Source: Entomortierella parvispora (Eukaryota > Mortierellomycota > Mortierellomycetes > Mortierellales > Mortierellaceae). Taken from it: a stretch of DNA of 64,000 nucleotides. Positions 10,476 through 22,000 of this stretch are shown here, piece by piece. A program made the translations under genes and the position numbers. The stretch spans positions 2,542,001 to 2,606,000 of the forward strand of contig OY752140.1 in the NCBI GenBank assembly GCA_963573315.1, written 5' to 3'. Within the stretch, counting starts at the first letter, position 1. Each line of letters starts with the position of its first letter. The notes beneath the pieces were generated by a model, which saw nothing but the letters and a program-made list of their open reading frames with translations, searched no databases and was not told the origin of the DNA.

Positions 10476-11855
10476 ATGGCCACCTACTTCCAGTCCACTA
10501 CCCGCAACTACTCCGATGTCAAGGTCACCGCCGAGGGCATCGACACCAACGAGTTCCTCCAGGCCACCGAGGGTCTCGTCAAGATCTTTGGTACCCATTT
10601 GCTTCATCATCGTTTTTTCGCTCCACTCTTCTTTTTAGCCTTTTGCTTCTGCCTTGAAGCTCCAAGAGCTAATACATTAATTTCCCCCTTCATACCCTCA
10701 TAGACCTCTTTGGTTCCGTGTTCTCCGTTGTCCAGAACGACATGAACGGCAACATCAAGGTACAGAATGCAACAAGAAAAAGAGAAAAGTGGCACAAATC
10801 CTCATCAGGCACACGAGAAAAGAAATGCAGAATGTGTCAAGAAACAGACGTGATGACCAGCATATGGCGCGACCAAGATTCTGCCTCAGTGGCATGTTGC
10901 CATTCGCACCTCATCTTGTGAACATGAATTTCATTTCGTGCGAAAAACCCCAGTCTGGCATCTTTCAGCCCAAAGAACTTTCCCCCTCACTAAATCACTA
11001 AATTATCGACGTCCAATCTGTTTAAAAATAGAAAATCCGCGAGCGTTACCTGACCAACCCCGAGCTGAACTCGACCCTCCAAAAGCTCGTCAAGAGCGAG
11101 CAGGCTGAGAAGAAGAAGACCGCCACTGAGGGTCTCTTGTGGCTCACTCGGTAAGCATTCTCATTCTTGTCCTTTGGCGACTTAGAGTTACCCGACTGCA
11201 GGAAATCGACGAAAGCATTGATCGCGAGAAAACAAAGCATGTTCATGGTAGACAGAGAGAGATAATCGACTGCAAAAACATTGAGAGTGGTTTTTTGTGT
11301 CCTTTCGTTTGATCGTGTGGGAGCTGGGGCTAATGGCCATGGCCTGATGTGGGAGATCGATGTTCAATATCGGGCTCTGCACGGTAGGGATCGACCGTAA
11401 AATTGAATTTCGTGCCACAATTTTACTGAAACTTTTCTATTTTTCTTCTCTTAGTGGTCTTGACTTCACCCTCCAGTCGTTGGAGCGCAGCGAGGCCAAC
11501 CCCAGCGAGGAGCTCTCCGTATCTTTCACCAAGGGTTACGAGGGCACCCTTCGTCAGTACCATGGCATGCTCGTCCGCCCTATTTTCGCTGTACGTGTGT
11601 TTTGCTTGATTGCTTAGTTTATGAATAGATGAGACGGTGTCAGCAAGGGTTTGCAACGGTTTTCTCACGCCTTTTTCGCTTTTCTCTCCCCTGGCGTGCT
11701 AGATGGCCATGAAGGCCTGCCCATACCGTGCGGACTTTTATGCCAAGTTGGGAAGTGACCAGGGTCTTGTCCAGCAGGATCTCTCTGCCTACTTGGGAGG
11801 ACTTCGCAAGATTGTCGTCGACATCCAGCAGTTTTATACCACCATCAAGGTTTAG
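10476..11855 (+). CDS. Glycolipid transfer protein (GLTP/HET-C2 type)
   Basis: Five exons, 10476-10590, 10704-10759, 11032-11150, 11455-11590 and 11703-11855, all GT-AG and frame-consistent, encode 192 residues, the usual length for a single-domain GLTP. The fold's ligand residues are visible: D51, N55 and K58 in QNDMNGNIKK, W94 in GLLWLTR and H133 in QYHGML; PYRADFYAKLG near the end is also typical. It moves glycosphingolipids between membranes in the cytosol. In Podospora the family member HET-C2 acts in incompatibility, but nothing here shows polymorphism or allorecognition. The 272-base intron 2 and 304-base intron 3 are long for this window. Confidence 0.93.
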
Positions 11856-12063
11856 ATTGCCACATATATCCATCCTCTTCGCCTCTCGCTCTTTTACATA
11901 TAAATACTAGGGGCCATTGCTCCCCGACGAAAACGAACACACCTTGCATCAAAGGCTAAAATAGTATCTAGCATGTGGTCAAGGTTGGAATAGCGTGTTC
12001 TCTTGTGGGATATGTTCATTTTATATACTATATGCAATCTTCTGTCTTCTACTTCCTTCTTGT

Positions 12064-15000
12064 TTAAGAGCTCTTCAAAGTTCTCAACAAGATGTTCTCT
12101 ACCTTGTTCAGCTGTTCACGAGTCGATACCTGGGAGGCAATCATATAGACAACATTGCCGAGAGGACGTCCAAAGATAGCCACCTCGGTCTCATCCCCCT
12201 CCTCACGCAGATCCCTCATCTTTCTCTGAACTTCTTGCGACATTTGCGAGGCATATCCACCGCCATCCGCGCCACCAGTCTTCATCACGATGGCGAGGAC
12301 TGAGCCCAAGGGGACGACACCCTCGACGATATCCAATCTTGAAATCTGATCAACGACTCTTTGGTCCCAGAGTGACCAGACACCCAGGTTGTTGGTCTCT
12401 CCATGGCCAACTGCACCCCAGTCCTGACGCGCCTGATCAGCATCGCCGTGGGATTCCATCTCGCGGTAGGTTTGAAGACTAGTGTTGGCGACTGCACATC
12501 CAATAGGGTGAGCAGTGTACGAATGTCCGTGAAGCAAAGCATCCGTCTTTGTCTCGCTCAAGAAGTTGTTAAAGATCGAGTCAGAGGTCAAGGTTGTGGC
12601 CAAGGTGACCAAGCCTCCAGTCAAGAGCTTAGCATACGCAGCAATATCGGGGTTCTGGATGATAATAAATGGAGGAAAGGTCAGATGGATGAGAAAGTGC
12701 ACGTTTCGCTTCAAAAACAAAAACAAAATAAAAAAAAAAAATAAAGCCCTATGCCCTATTAACTTACCACTTGCAACATATCTGCAGCCGACTTGCGGCC
12801 GAGACGCCAGCATCCACTAAAAACTTCATCAAAGACCACGGGCAAACCCTTCCAGGTGTTCTTGGAGCCAGCCAAGAACTCGTTCTTGACCGACGACTCC
12901 TTGCCAAATCCATCAAAGGCGCGGACTTCCTCCACCAGACATCTTTGGAAGGCAGGGTCGACCCACACCATGCCTCCGGCGCCCATCAGCACAGGCTCCA
13001 TCAAAAGCGCTCCAAATTGACGGTTCTCTTCCTTTGTCAGACGGTTCAAGGTCGATCGGATATGGTCCCTGTAAATCGAAAGACGAGCATCTCCCTCCTT
13101 GGGTGGAGTAAAGACATTGGTCAAGTTATCGATTGTGATAACCTGCTGTGACTTATTTCCTCCAGTCATCTCGGCCGGGATCGTGATCTGGAATTTGGAG
13201 TCCTTGTACAAAACCGTTGGAGGTGTAAACCAATGGCCATGGGACTTGTACCAGGTCACTTGGGCATTGTAGACATTGGGCGAACAGGCGTTCATGGCGC
13301 CGATGGTATCACCGTGGTAGCCTCCGTCAATTCCCAAGACTTCGACTCTGCCGGTGGCCTTGCCAAGATCCACATATCGATCCTGACTGGCCTTGAGCGC
13401 CATCTTGAGAGCAACCTCAATAGCAGTGCTTCCATTGTCCGAGAAGAAAACGCGCGAGGCCCAGCCTTCGCCCACAGTCTCCAAAAGGGTTTCTGACAAC
13501 TTCACAGCAGGCTCGTGCGAGCATTCTGGGAACATGACATGTCCGTATCGTCCAGCAGCGTAGGCGGCAGATCGGGTCAGTGCGGGCGATCCGTGTCCGA
13601 GTCCCTGTGTCCACCAACTGGCACATCCATCAAACATTTCCTTCCACGTTCCCTCTGCCGTCAGCTTATCCATGGGCTCGACATAGGTCGTCATGATATC
13701 TCCATAGGCCGAATCAATCACAGTGACGTCCTTGACGGTCTGATGCTGAGTGAAAGGCCACCAGATCGAGGTTCTAGCCTTGTCACCGAGCTCCTCCAAA
13801 CGATCCAGACGCTTCTGGTGAGTCTGTTCCAAGTGTTGAACCACATCCTGGAAGTACGCCTCGGTCTTTTTGTAATACTCGTGCAATTGCTCTTGATCTG
13901 CCAAAGGATCGGCCAATTTCTCGGGAGGCGAGGGCAGGACATGAACCAAGGGACGATTCTCAGCCTTTGCAAGATATTTCTCAAGGAATTGATGGTTTCT
14001 CGACTTGTTGTCAAACAAGAGCAGAGCTGGAATGTCATAGCCATATTGGTGCAATGATTCATACGAGGTCAGTGTGGTCGAGATGCCTCCCAAATGGCTG
14101 TCACCAACAAGCACGGTTGGCAGACGGAGTGGGCGATAAAACTTTGACTGCAATTCTCCAGACATGATGGGACTGTTGACACCTTTGAACAAAAAGAGAT
14201 GCGGATGTAATTTGATGAGTAAGATTGTTGTCGAGAGAAGCCACATATCACTCATTTGATCGCGTTTTTCTTTCATATCATACCTCCAGCGGTTTCCAAA
14301 AGCGCCCATCCCTTTTCACCCGGCGTCAAACTCTGCTTGAACTTGCGGATCGCGTTGATGGTTGCTTGGAGGACTTCCGAGTCTGGTGGGGGCTGATAAG
14401 CAAGGAGCGCGAGAAAGAAAAAAAGAAGTATGTTGTTAAAAGATTAATTATTTTGCCGAGAATCGATCGCCTTCCCCAAGATCTCAGGCACAGTGCAATA
14501 GAAGATCAATCCTCCTCTCTTTCTTTCCCCAAAAAATAAGAAATAAATAAATCCAACGACCGACAAGTTCCCAGCATTTTAAGACAATCTCCCCATGATC
14601 TTTACCTCGGTAGTGGCAATGTGGGGACTGACGGGATCGGGGTAAGCATATAACCGACTTGTCTCAACCAGAGGAGCGAATGTCTTGACGTGCCTGAGAA
14701 TGCGAGTGTGCATGAACAAATTTCAATTACGCGGGTTAGTTTTCTGCATGCTCATTCGTCTTTTAGATTACATTGGTCTTTGACGACAGTTTGCAATCGT
14801 CAAACGTGCCTGGCATCACAGTCGACGGGGTAGCCAGTCTGAACGGGTTTGAGGTAGAATGCCTTCTTTCGTTGCTTGTCAGCGCCAATGGACAATGAGG
14901 CAGCAGCGCGAACAAGACCGGTTGACAGGATAGTCTTGCCCACGTTAGTGTTGGCAGCAAAGACCTGGTAGGCCTGGAATGACCGAGTGGGGAGGTGGGC

Positions 15001-15108
15001 CATGACAGGAGTGAATGAGGAAGAGGAGAAGAGGTGCGGCCGGCGGCTTACTGTGGGGAGAGAACACAGAAAACTGTTGGGAGCGAAGCGGAGCCAGAAA
15101 AGTGTCAT
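12064..15108 (-). CDS. Bifunctional dethiobiotin synthase / DAPA aminotransferase (BIO3-BIO1 type fusion)
   Basis: Exons (minus): 15003-14810, 14693-14606, 14392-14284, 14182-12768 and 12654-12064; 798 residues from the ATG at 15003, or 833 from an in-frame ATG at 15108. The N-terminal third is dethiobiotin synthase (P-loop ANTNVGKT, KPVQTGYP, TAGG, VLVGDSHLGGI). The rest is the class-III aminotransferase that converts KAPA to DAPA (SIWWPFTQHQ, DNGSTAIEVALKMA, GGYHGDTIGAM, VFDEVFSGCWRLG; PLP-binding lysine K611 in AYAKLLTGG). The order DTBS then DAPA-AT is that of plant and fungal fusions, two consecutive steps of biotin synthesis. The extra 35 residues from 15108 are Arg/Ser/Leu-rich without acidic residues, like a mitochondrial presequence. 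Intron 1 must be GC-AG for the frame to hold. Confidence 0.94.
14694..14809 (-). other. GC-AG intron flanked by the direct repeat AGGCACGT
   Basis: On the minus strand the donor is CAG|GCACGT (14809-14808) and the acceptor CTCAG| at 14694. Only this junction joins DAR to HVKTFAPL in frame; using the nearby GT (14805-14804) adds four bases and hits a stop. The same octamer AGGCACGT spans both the donor junction and the acceptor junction. Confidence 0.75.
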
Positions 15109-15307
15109 TCCTCAATTGGTCACGTGCAGCTGCGCGTCTTCCACGCGAAAAGGGCTCAGAATAGTTCAGGTCGGTCTTTGCTGTTTGTAGATCGCTCTCT
15201 TTGCGGCTGCCACTGGTCCCCAATTTATTTTCTATGTCGAGTGGGTGGGCGCCCTGGCCCCAAAAAATTACAATCGAGAAAAATAATACTCGGAAAAAAA
15301 AAAAACT

Positions 15308-16587
15308 CTAGTAGATTCGTTTTCCAACCTTGCGATAGGAGCGATCATGGTATAACAGCGGCTCTTGCATCTCCAAGAGAAGGTCATCCCCGCCGTGCAG
15401 AACCTTCTCCACCTCTCCGATCCACATTTCATGATCTCCGACAACCATGACCTGGTGGGTCTTACAGCGGATAGCCCCTAACGTGTTGGCAAGCACAGGC
15501 AATTGCGACTCTGGATCTGTGCTATAGCCCAACACCTCAAATGGATCAGGGTCGGCCTCTGTCGTGGTCTTTTGCTCTTTTGTCAACGACGATAATTCGG
15601 CCCCGTTTCCAGATTGTTTGGTGGTAGTATCTTTGCTCCTGCTGTTATCGATCAGTGTTTGCTGACTTGCTTCTGAAACAAGATCATCAATATCCTTATC
15701 CCGGCCTTGATTCAACGCCCTTCCCCTGGCATTGGCGCTCGTTTGCTCGCCCGGCGATGACGACGATGAGGTATTAGAGGTGGTATCCTGTGATGCATTT
15801 GTTGTCGGAGGAGGCACAGAGGATGAGAACGCCACAGAATGTGCTATTTGGTTCGACGACAGAAACTGTATTACGAATCCATTTGAATCGTGCAGAACCG
15901 TGGACGCTCTTGAGGGTAGCTTGACACAAAATGACACAAGGGGGATAGGCTGGAGTGAGATGGACGTAAATGACGAAACTGTGATGCCACGTCTAAGAGA
16001 TGGATCGCTCTTGGAGGATGTGGAGACAACAACGACTAGAAATCCAACAAAATAGAATAGCCTGATATCAGTTTTCTTCCATTCGTTACATCGCGTTATA
16101 CATCCTTGAGCCATCGATTGCAAAAAGTCGTACCTGGGAAGGGGACATTCCGGAGAACCTTGCGCAGTTTCTCAGAAGTCGATGGATTCTCTAGCAGGAA
16201 AAACGACGAATGCACGGTCAACATTGAGGCTCTTGATATAGACAAAACCCGTTTTCCCTCAGAATAATATCTGCTCGGTCCAAGGTACCTGCGACCCTAG
16301 AAAACATCCAAAGCATCGTTACCTTGTGTGGTACTGGGTTGTGCAGACGAGCAGGTATAGGAGCGCGTGGGAGTGGAAATAGGGCCGTCTGTGCGTTGCA
16401 TAGAGCAGGCACGGGTGTCTTTCGCTGATAAAGGGGCGAATCGTGGTTGGGTGGCAGATAGGGCTCGCCGAAAGGCAAGGTGCACAGCAGGAGTAGTTGG
16501 CAGTGCTGAAGAAGGAGAGGGAAGGCGGTGACACATGGTAAGGGAATGGGTCGTGTACCAACGCGTCCGAAGAGGTCTAGCTAACAT
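15308..16587 (-). CDS. Flavin reductase-like (FMN-binding split-barrel) protein with a mitochondrial-type N-terminus
   Basis: Exons (minus): 16587-16323, 16190-16134 and 16035-15308, all GT-AG; 349 residues. The first about 50 residues are rich in Arg, Ser, Thr and Leu with no acidic residue, consistent with mitochondrial import. The flavin reductase domain begins with LRKVLRNVPFPVVVVSTS, then GITVSSFTSISLQPIPLVSFCV and GFVIQFLSSNQ, and ends with LPVLANTLGAIRC, VGDHEMWIGEV and PLLYHDRSYRKVG. Between residues about 179 and 272 a Ser/Thr/Gln-rich insert of about 95 residues interrupts the domain. The physiological electron acceptor is not evident. Start chosen at the first Met in exon 1; another Met lies 17 codons in. 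Divergent from REI1. Confidence 0.82.
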
Positions 16588-17093
16588 GGCGACTGGCTGG
16601 GCTTATTGCAATATATAAATAAGTGATAAGATGGAGAGCCAAGGAGAACAATGGAGGTAATGGAACGAACGGAGGTGCTTTAGGTGCATGCATCAATATT
16701 CACTCCATCCCTCGACTCGATGAGACGGACAGGGCAGCCCGATGGGCGCAGAAAGAAGGTGGAGAAAGATATACCCTTAACAAAAATCAGTAAACACAGT
16801 GACTGCTGATTCCATGCCTCTTTCTTTTTTTTTTTTTTCCTTACCCTGACTGCGGCCGAGGGTTGGGCACAGGGGAATAGGGCGCATTCGGTGTGGAATT
16901 CATTGTCAATCCTCTCCTCTCCTTTGTCATCCATCCTCTCCATCTCCTTTCTTTGCTCTCATCATCCCTTGACGGCTTCCTCTCCCTCTTCCTCTTCCTC
17001 TTCCTCTTCCTCCCGTCCCTTGTACTCCTTGTGGACATCCTTTAGAGAGCCACCCCTTCCCTCCTTCCCTTACACTCACATACTCACTTTGCA
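16588..17093. promoter_or_regulatory. Divergent promoter between the flavin reductase gene and REI1
   Basis: 506 bases. A TATATAAAT element lies at 16612-16620 close to the flavin reductase start, and a pyrimidine tract of repeated CTCTTC units at about 16978-17015 precedes REI1. A T-run occurs near 16824-16840. No gene is supported within. Confidence 0.4.
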
Positions 17094-18781
17094 ATGAGCT
17101 CCATTACTGTCCAGGCTGCCGCCCAGGGCACCGTCCTTTCCACCCCTGATGCCCCGAGGTCATCATTATTCACCTGCCTTGCTTGCCATGTTGCTTTTAA
17201 GACCGCTGACATCCAGCGTGAGCATTACCGCTCTGACTGGCATCGTTATAACTTGAAGCGCAAGATGGTTGAGCTTCCCCCAGTCACCGCTGAGATGTTC
17301 ACCCAGAAGGTTGTTGGTAAGGACTCCACCTACAAGCGAATAGCTTCACTGATCCCTCTTCGCATCTGCAATGGTCGTTTTGAACTGGACTCTCTCACTG
17401 GAGACTATCCAGTACCCTCTGACCATGAAGCAAAAGGACACTGCACAGTTATTTTGCTATTAATTAAAAAACCCCTCTCTGTCATTTAGCCCAAAAACAA
17501 AAGGTTGCTGACGATCAGGCAAACGCCGATACAGCCTCAGAGTGCAAGACCTGCAGAAAGTCGTACTCAACCGAGAATGCCTACCAGAACCACTTGGCTT
17601 CCAAGAAGCACAAGGAGATGGAGGCCAAGTTGAAGGCCAACCCCCGTCCTGTCAAGGTTGAGAAGCCCACAAAGAGCGACGTCGAGTCCATTACTTCCAA
17701 GATGACTGTGGATCTTTCCGTCACGGACGAAACAACTCAGGAGGAGCTCGAAGAGATCATGGACAAGAAGATTGAGACCGCTGTTCGTTTGGAGTCAACC
17801 GACTGCTTGTTCTGCCCGGAGAAGGCCGAAACCTTCGAGAGGTATAGCAGAGCTGGAATATTATATACTCCATGTGTGTACTCCATGTGTGGCGATGATA
17901 ACGACTTATCATCATATTCGTCTCTTTGAAAATAGCAATGTTGAACATATGACCAAGTCCCACGGATTCTTCATTCCCGATATCGAGTACCTTGTAGATG
18001 TCGAAGGATTGATCAAGTATTTGGGCGAGAAGGTGTCTGTCGGAAACATTTGCTTGTACTGTAACGGCAAGGGTCGTCAGATCAAGTCTTTGGAAGCTGT
18101 CCGCAAGCATATGATTGACAAGGGACACTGCAAGATTCCTTATGATACCGAAAACGAGATGATGGAAATTGTCGACTTTTACGATTTCAGATCGTCTTAC
18201 CCTGAGGAGCAGCAGCGCAAGATGCTGGAGGCTGCCGAGAGAGCTGACAGAGGCGAAGTTGAGGTGAAGGAGGGCGACGAGGATCTTGAGGAAGAGGAGT
18301 TCGTAGGTACCGGCGCTAGATTGGGAGATGATGAGTTCGAGTTGATTCTCCCCTCAGGTGCTCGTCTTGGACACAGATCTTTGAACAAGTACTACAGACA
18401 GAACGTCAAGCCAGAAGAGGTATGTCAGGTCACGGAAATGAATCGATATCTTCAGGATTGTCAAGTGTACAACAGCAATTGGATTACTAACGTATATTAT
18501 TTTGTCCGCGTCCTATCTATTAGTCTCGCGACTCTGTCTTGATCAACCGTTTGTTGACTCACTACACAGACCATATGGGCTACGACTTGGCCCTTTCCAA
18601 GACCAAGGCTCGCTCGGAGCGTGGCCAAGCATTGGTGGCACGCAACGATGGCGAGGCACGATGGGCCCAGAAGCAAACGTCAACATTCAAAGATTTCCGC
18701 AGGATCGAGGAGCACAAGGCTCGTGTTGGACAGAAACAAAACAAGTTGCAGAAGCATTACCGTGTCCAGATCTTGGTTTAA
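17094..18781 (+). CDS. REI1: REI1-like C2H2 zinc-finger 60S ribosome biogenesis factor (ZNF622 family)
   Basis: Exons 17094-17316, 17490-17841, 17936-18419 and 18524-18781; 438 residues (yeast Rei1 is 393). Zinc fingers in the expected order: FTCLACHVAF...HYRSDWHRYN near the start, ECKTCRKSYST...HLASKKH, DCLFCPEK...HMTKSHGFF and CLYCNGKGRQ...HMIDKGHC. These are followed by the family blocks YDFRSSY, an acidic region, LPSGARLGHRSLNKYYRQ and a Lys/Arg-rich end. REI1 acts in the cytoplasm on late pre-60S particles, inspecting the exit tunnel and helping recycle Arx1/Alb1. Splice phases agree at every junction. AATAAA at 18894-18899 is the likely polyadenylation signal. Confidence 0.95.
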
Positions 18782-18893
18782 AGACTCTGTACCATATTCC
18801 CTTTTGCAAGCACTTTTTTTGTTTATTCCTCCAGCATTCAACCTCTCTTCTATCCCGGACTTCATTTGTAACATTTAGGCATTTTACCACCAA

Positions 18894-18899
18894 AATAAA
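18894..18899 (+). terminator. AATAAA polyadenylation signal of REI1
   Basis: Consensus hexamer 113 bases after the REI1 stop codon. The next gene (exportin) starts only 147 bases further on the same strand. Confidence 0.45.
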
Positions 18900-19045
18900 C
18901 ACTTGGCAGCAGCCAGCACTACCATTCATTACATATCATCCACATGGAAAAAAGAAAAAAAAAAGTGGTCATGTGACGCAGTTCTGCCGAAAGAACGGCG
19001 GGCGATTCGCGTGTTTTTCTTTAGCACACCATCTCTTTGCATCCC

Positions 19046-22000
19046 ATGGACGAATCAGGTTCGACGGCAACAGCAGAACATGACTTTACAGGGAGCAACA
19101 ATCTTGCCGGCAGTAACTAAACTCAGTCTCTGCCTTGCTCATTTGCCTTCCAGTCCTTAGAAATCTCATTGCCGCGCTTGAGACCATTTACGATGTCACT
19201 GTCACGAATGAGGCGCGTCAGCAGGCTCAGGAGGTATGTACCGCGGGGATTGTGCCTTACACGATCCGTTGTATCTTGACTGACAATGGACATTCTTACA
19301 TTATTCAACATTGTTATCTCTGAACTCCAACCAGTATTGCGAAAGATTGAAAGGAGATCCATCGGGACCCCTCTATGGGTACTTTCTGGCTCACAAGGAC
19401 AACCGCCAACCAGATGTCGTGCGTCATTTCGGATTGGGGCTGATCGAGAATGCTGTCCGCTACAGGTGGACGGACGGCACTCTAACAACGGCCTTGAAGG
19501 TGCAAATTCGACAGAATGTCATGTCTCTTGCAGCAGAGGTAAAGTGAGGCGTGCCTATAAGACAAAAGATAAGAAATTTCTGCAATGCTAACGTAAAACG
19601 GCGTTGCTCTGTTGATTCCCTTGCTGGTGGTTAGGGATCACAACCGCTCTTGATAGAGCAGACATTTATCAAGGAAAAGATCGCTCGCTTGTTTGTCGAG
19701 GTTGCCAAGAGGGAGTGGCTGGTTGATTGGACAGACATGGACCCATTCCTCAGGCAGCTTTTTTTTAAAGATGTGAGTTTGCTCCCCGAACCTTTAAACA
19801 GTTAATCGATTAATATTTCGTCGTGTACTGTTGATTTCACCATCCAATCTTACCGTGGACTCATCATGGACTTATTACTGAACAGGAAACATCAAGAGAA
19901 ATGTCGCTCTTGATTCTCAGATCGCTTTGCGAGGACGTTTGCATATACGACGACGCTGTGGCAGGGCTCAGGAAGAAGGACCTAAGAGAAGGTCTTATCG
20001 TCATCATGGCAAGCGAGGAGGTCCTGAAGAAGCAATATCCAGAGGGAGTCAAAGGCCATCATGACCAGGTCACGCTTATGATTGGTGAAGCTGGAAACGA
20101 TGGCTGGACCAACCGGATATCTGTGCTTCTGCAAGAAATGCTCCCTCGATGCCAAACGGAGGTAATCTATCCGTGAGCAATGGATTTCTCTTTTTAGGAC
20201 TGAAGGATGGATTAGCAAATAACCGACTGTTCAATTTAGCCAAGGCAGCCTGCGGACGAAAAGATAACTCTAGCCGCCCTAGACCTTCTCTCGTGCACTG
20301 TGGATTGGACAATCACCACGTAGGTTGAATGTTCTTATCTTCTGTTGTCTCTGTCTGCTTGGATTAATCTAACTGACGCAGAGCATAGATCGATCGCGGC
20401 GAGTTCTGTCGTGCCGGTGATTTGTCAGGCTGTACTATCTCCTTCCGAGAAGATTCGGTTGGTAAGCATGTGCTCAGAGCCTGTTCGCATAGAACATTCA
20501 ACGAGCATTTCTCTACCTCTTTCTCACCATTTCCTTCTTCATACAGGCAGGAGCAGAATGCTACGATGCTCTGTCCTCCAGGAACCTCACAGATGCAGAT
20601 CGCGAGGAAGTGATCTGGCCACTCATGGATGGCGAAGGAATCAGCCTGATATCCAAGGCATACCAAACATATGCAACGCAAATCGTGCAGGGGGATGCTT
20701 ACATATTCATGCAGAAAATGGTCCAGGTAGGATGAAGTTATTAACAAGGAGCCCAATTGGTGCTGTTGCTTAACTTAGGTTGAATATTAACACCAACATC
20801 ACTTTATGGAATATGATAGGCGACCGTTAATCTTGGAGAGCAGCAAATGTGCGGGAAGCGTAATGCTCGCATTCCCAAGCAGCTGCTGAAGTACGTACCT
20901 GAGATGATCATGACAACAGGGGAGATAAGAATGACCCAAGACTAACCATTGTCCTGCTGTTTGCTCTAGGTTTCTCGAACTGTTATATTCAATGGCGTCC
21001 CATCCATCGGTCTTAATCTCTTCGATAGTCTCGTTTTTCTGGGTGACACTATTGCGTCACGACACTTTCTCTAAGGTATACCATGTTTGTTGTTTCAATC
21101 TCTAGACGACATGTATAGGGTTTCAATCTCTTAACCAAGCCTACATCTGGAGCGGTCAATAGGACCCCATCGTCCAGTCTTTTGTCCCACCCCTTCTAGA
21201 GCTTTACTCTGGGCATTTAGAAAAGAGCTACAACAACCGAAGAAAGGTGGATCCTGTTTACGACCACTTTGCTTCCCTCGACTTTGATTCTGCGTCCGAA
21301 TTCCGCAATGGAGCAGCACGGACATTTCAAAAAGCTGTGGATGTCATTCACCTCGGGGTTCCAATCATGGTATGTTAGCCTTCCCATAACGCCCGTCATG
21401 CGTGCCACAGATGAAGAGTGTTACTCATACGAACTTCTACGTTTAGCCGTTGGATGCATTCATGTGGGTGGCAAACAGAGTCTCCACAGCTCTTAAAATC
21501 GACTTTTCTCAGGATATGAAAAGTATGAAATGGTGTTAACTGAGTCGTGATTTGATACTGACGGATCAGACAAGCTAACAGATCAATGTCCAGTTAAAGA
21601 CACTACTCAGTTCATGTCCTTTGACGGTACCCTCACCCTGATGGAGGTGACAGTCTCCAGCCTTACGAAGGTCATAACTGACAGCTCTAATTCTCAATGT
21701 ACCGAAGTGAGTGCCAAAAAAGTGACAGGCGAGAGGCGTTACAGAGAAACCTTTTGTAGTAACCCTTCTATTTTCGTAGATTTTGGAGGCTATGAACAAT
21801 CTGCTGCTCATACTGATAGAGTACAATGGAAAGGTAGGGCATCTGATGTTTGGGAACCTCGAAGTCTTTATTCTTGTTGAAATTAAGCCTGAGACTTCTA
21901 TGCTCAATATTTAGAACCCAGCGGCTTTAGATCGAGTCGTCAGCTCCCTGTCAGCCTTTACGGACATGTTCAAGATAAATTCTGCTCTGCTGTTTAGGTG

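Noticed and set aside
14800-14805. GT donor for the first intron of the biotin gene
   Set aside because: It adds four bases against the only usable acceptor, breaks the frame and gives a stop a few codons later; the GC donor restores the conserved sequence.
20380-20382. First CAG acceptor before exportin exon 7
   Set aside because: Using it puts a TAG stop two codons into the exon; the AG six bases further on keeps the frame.
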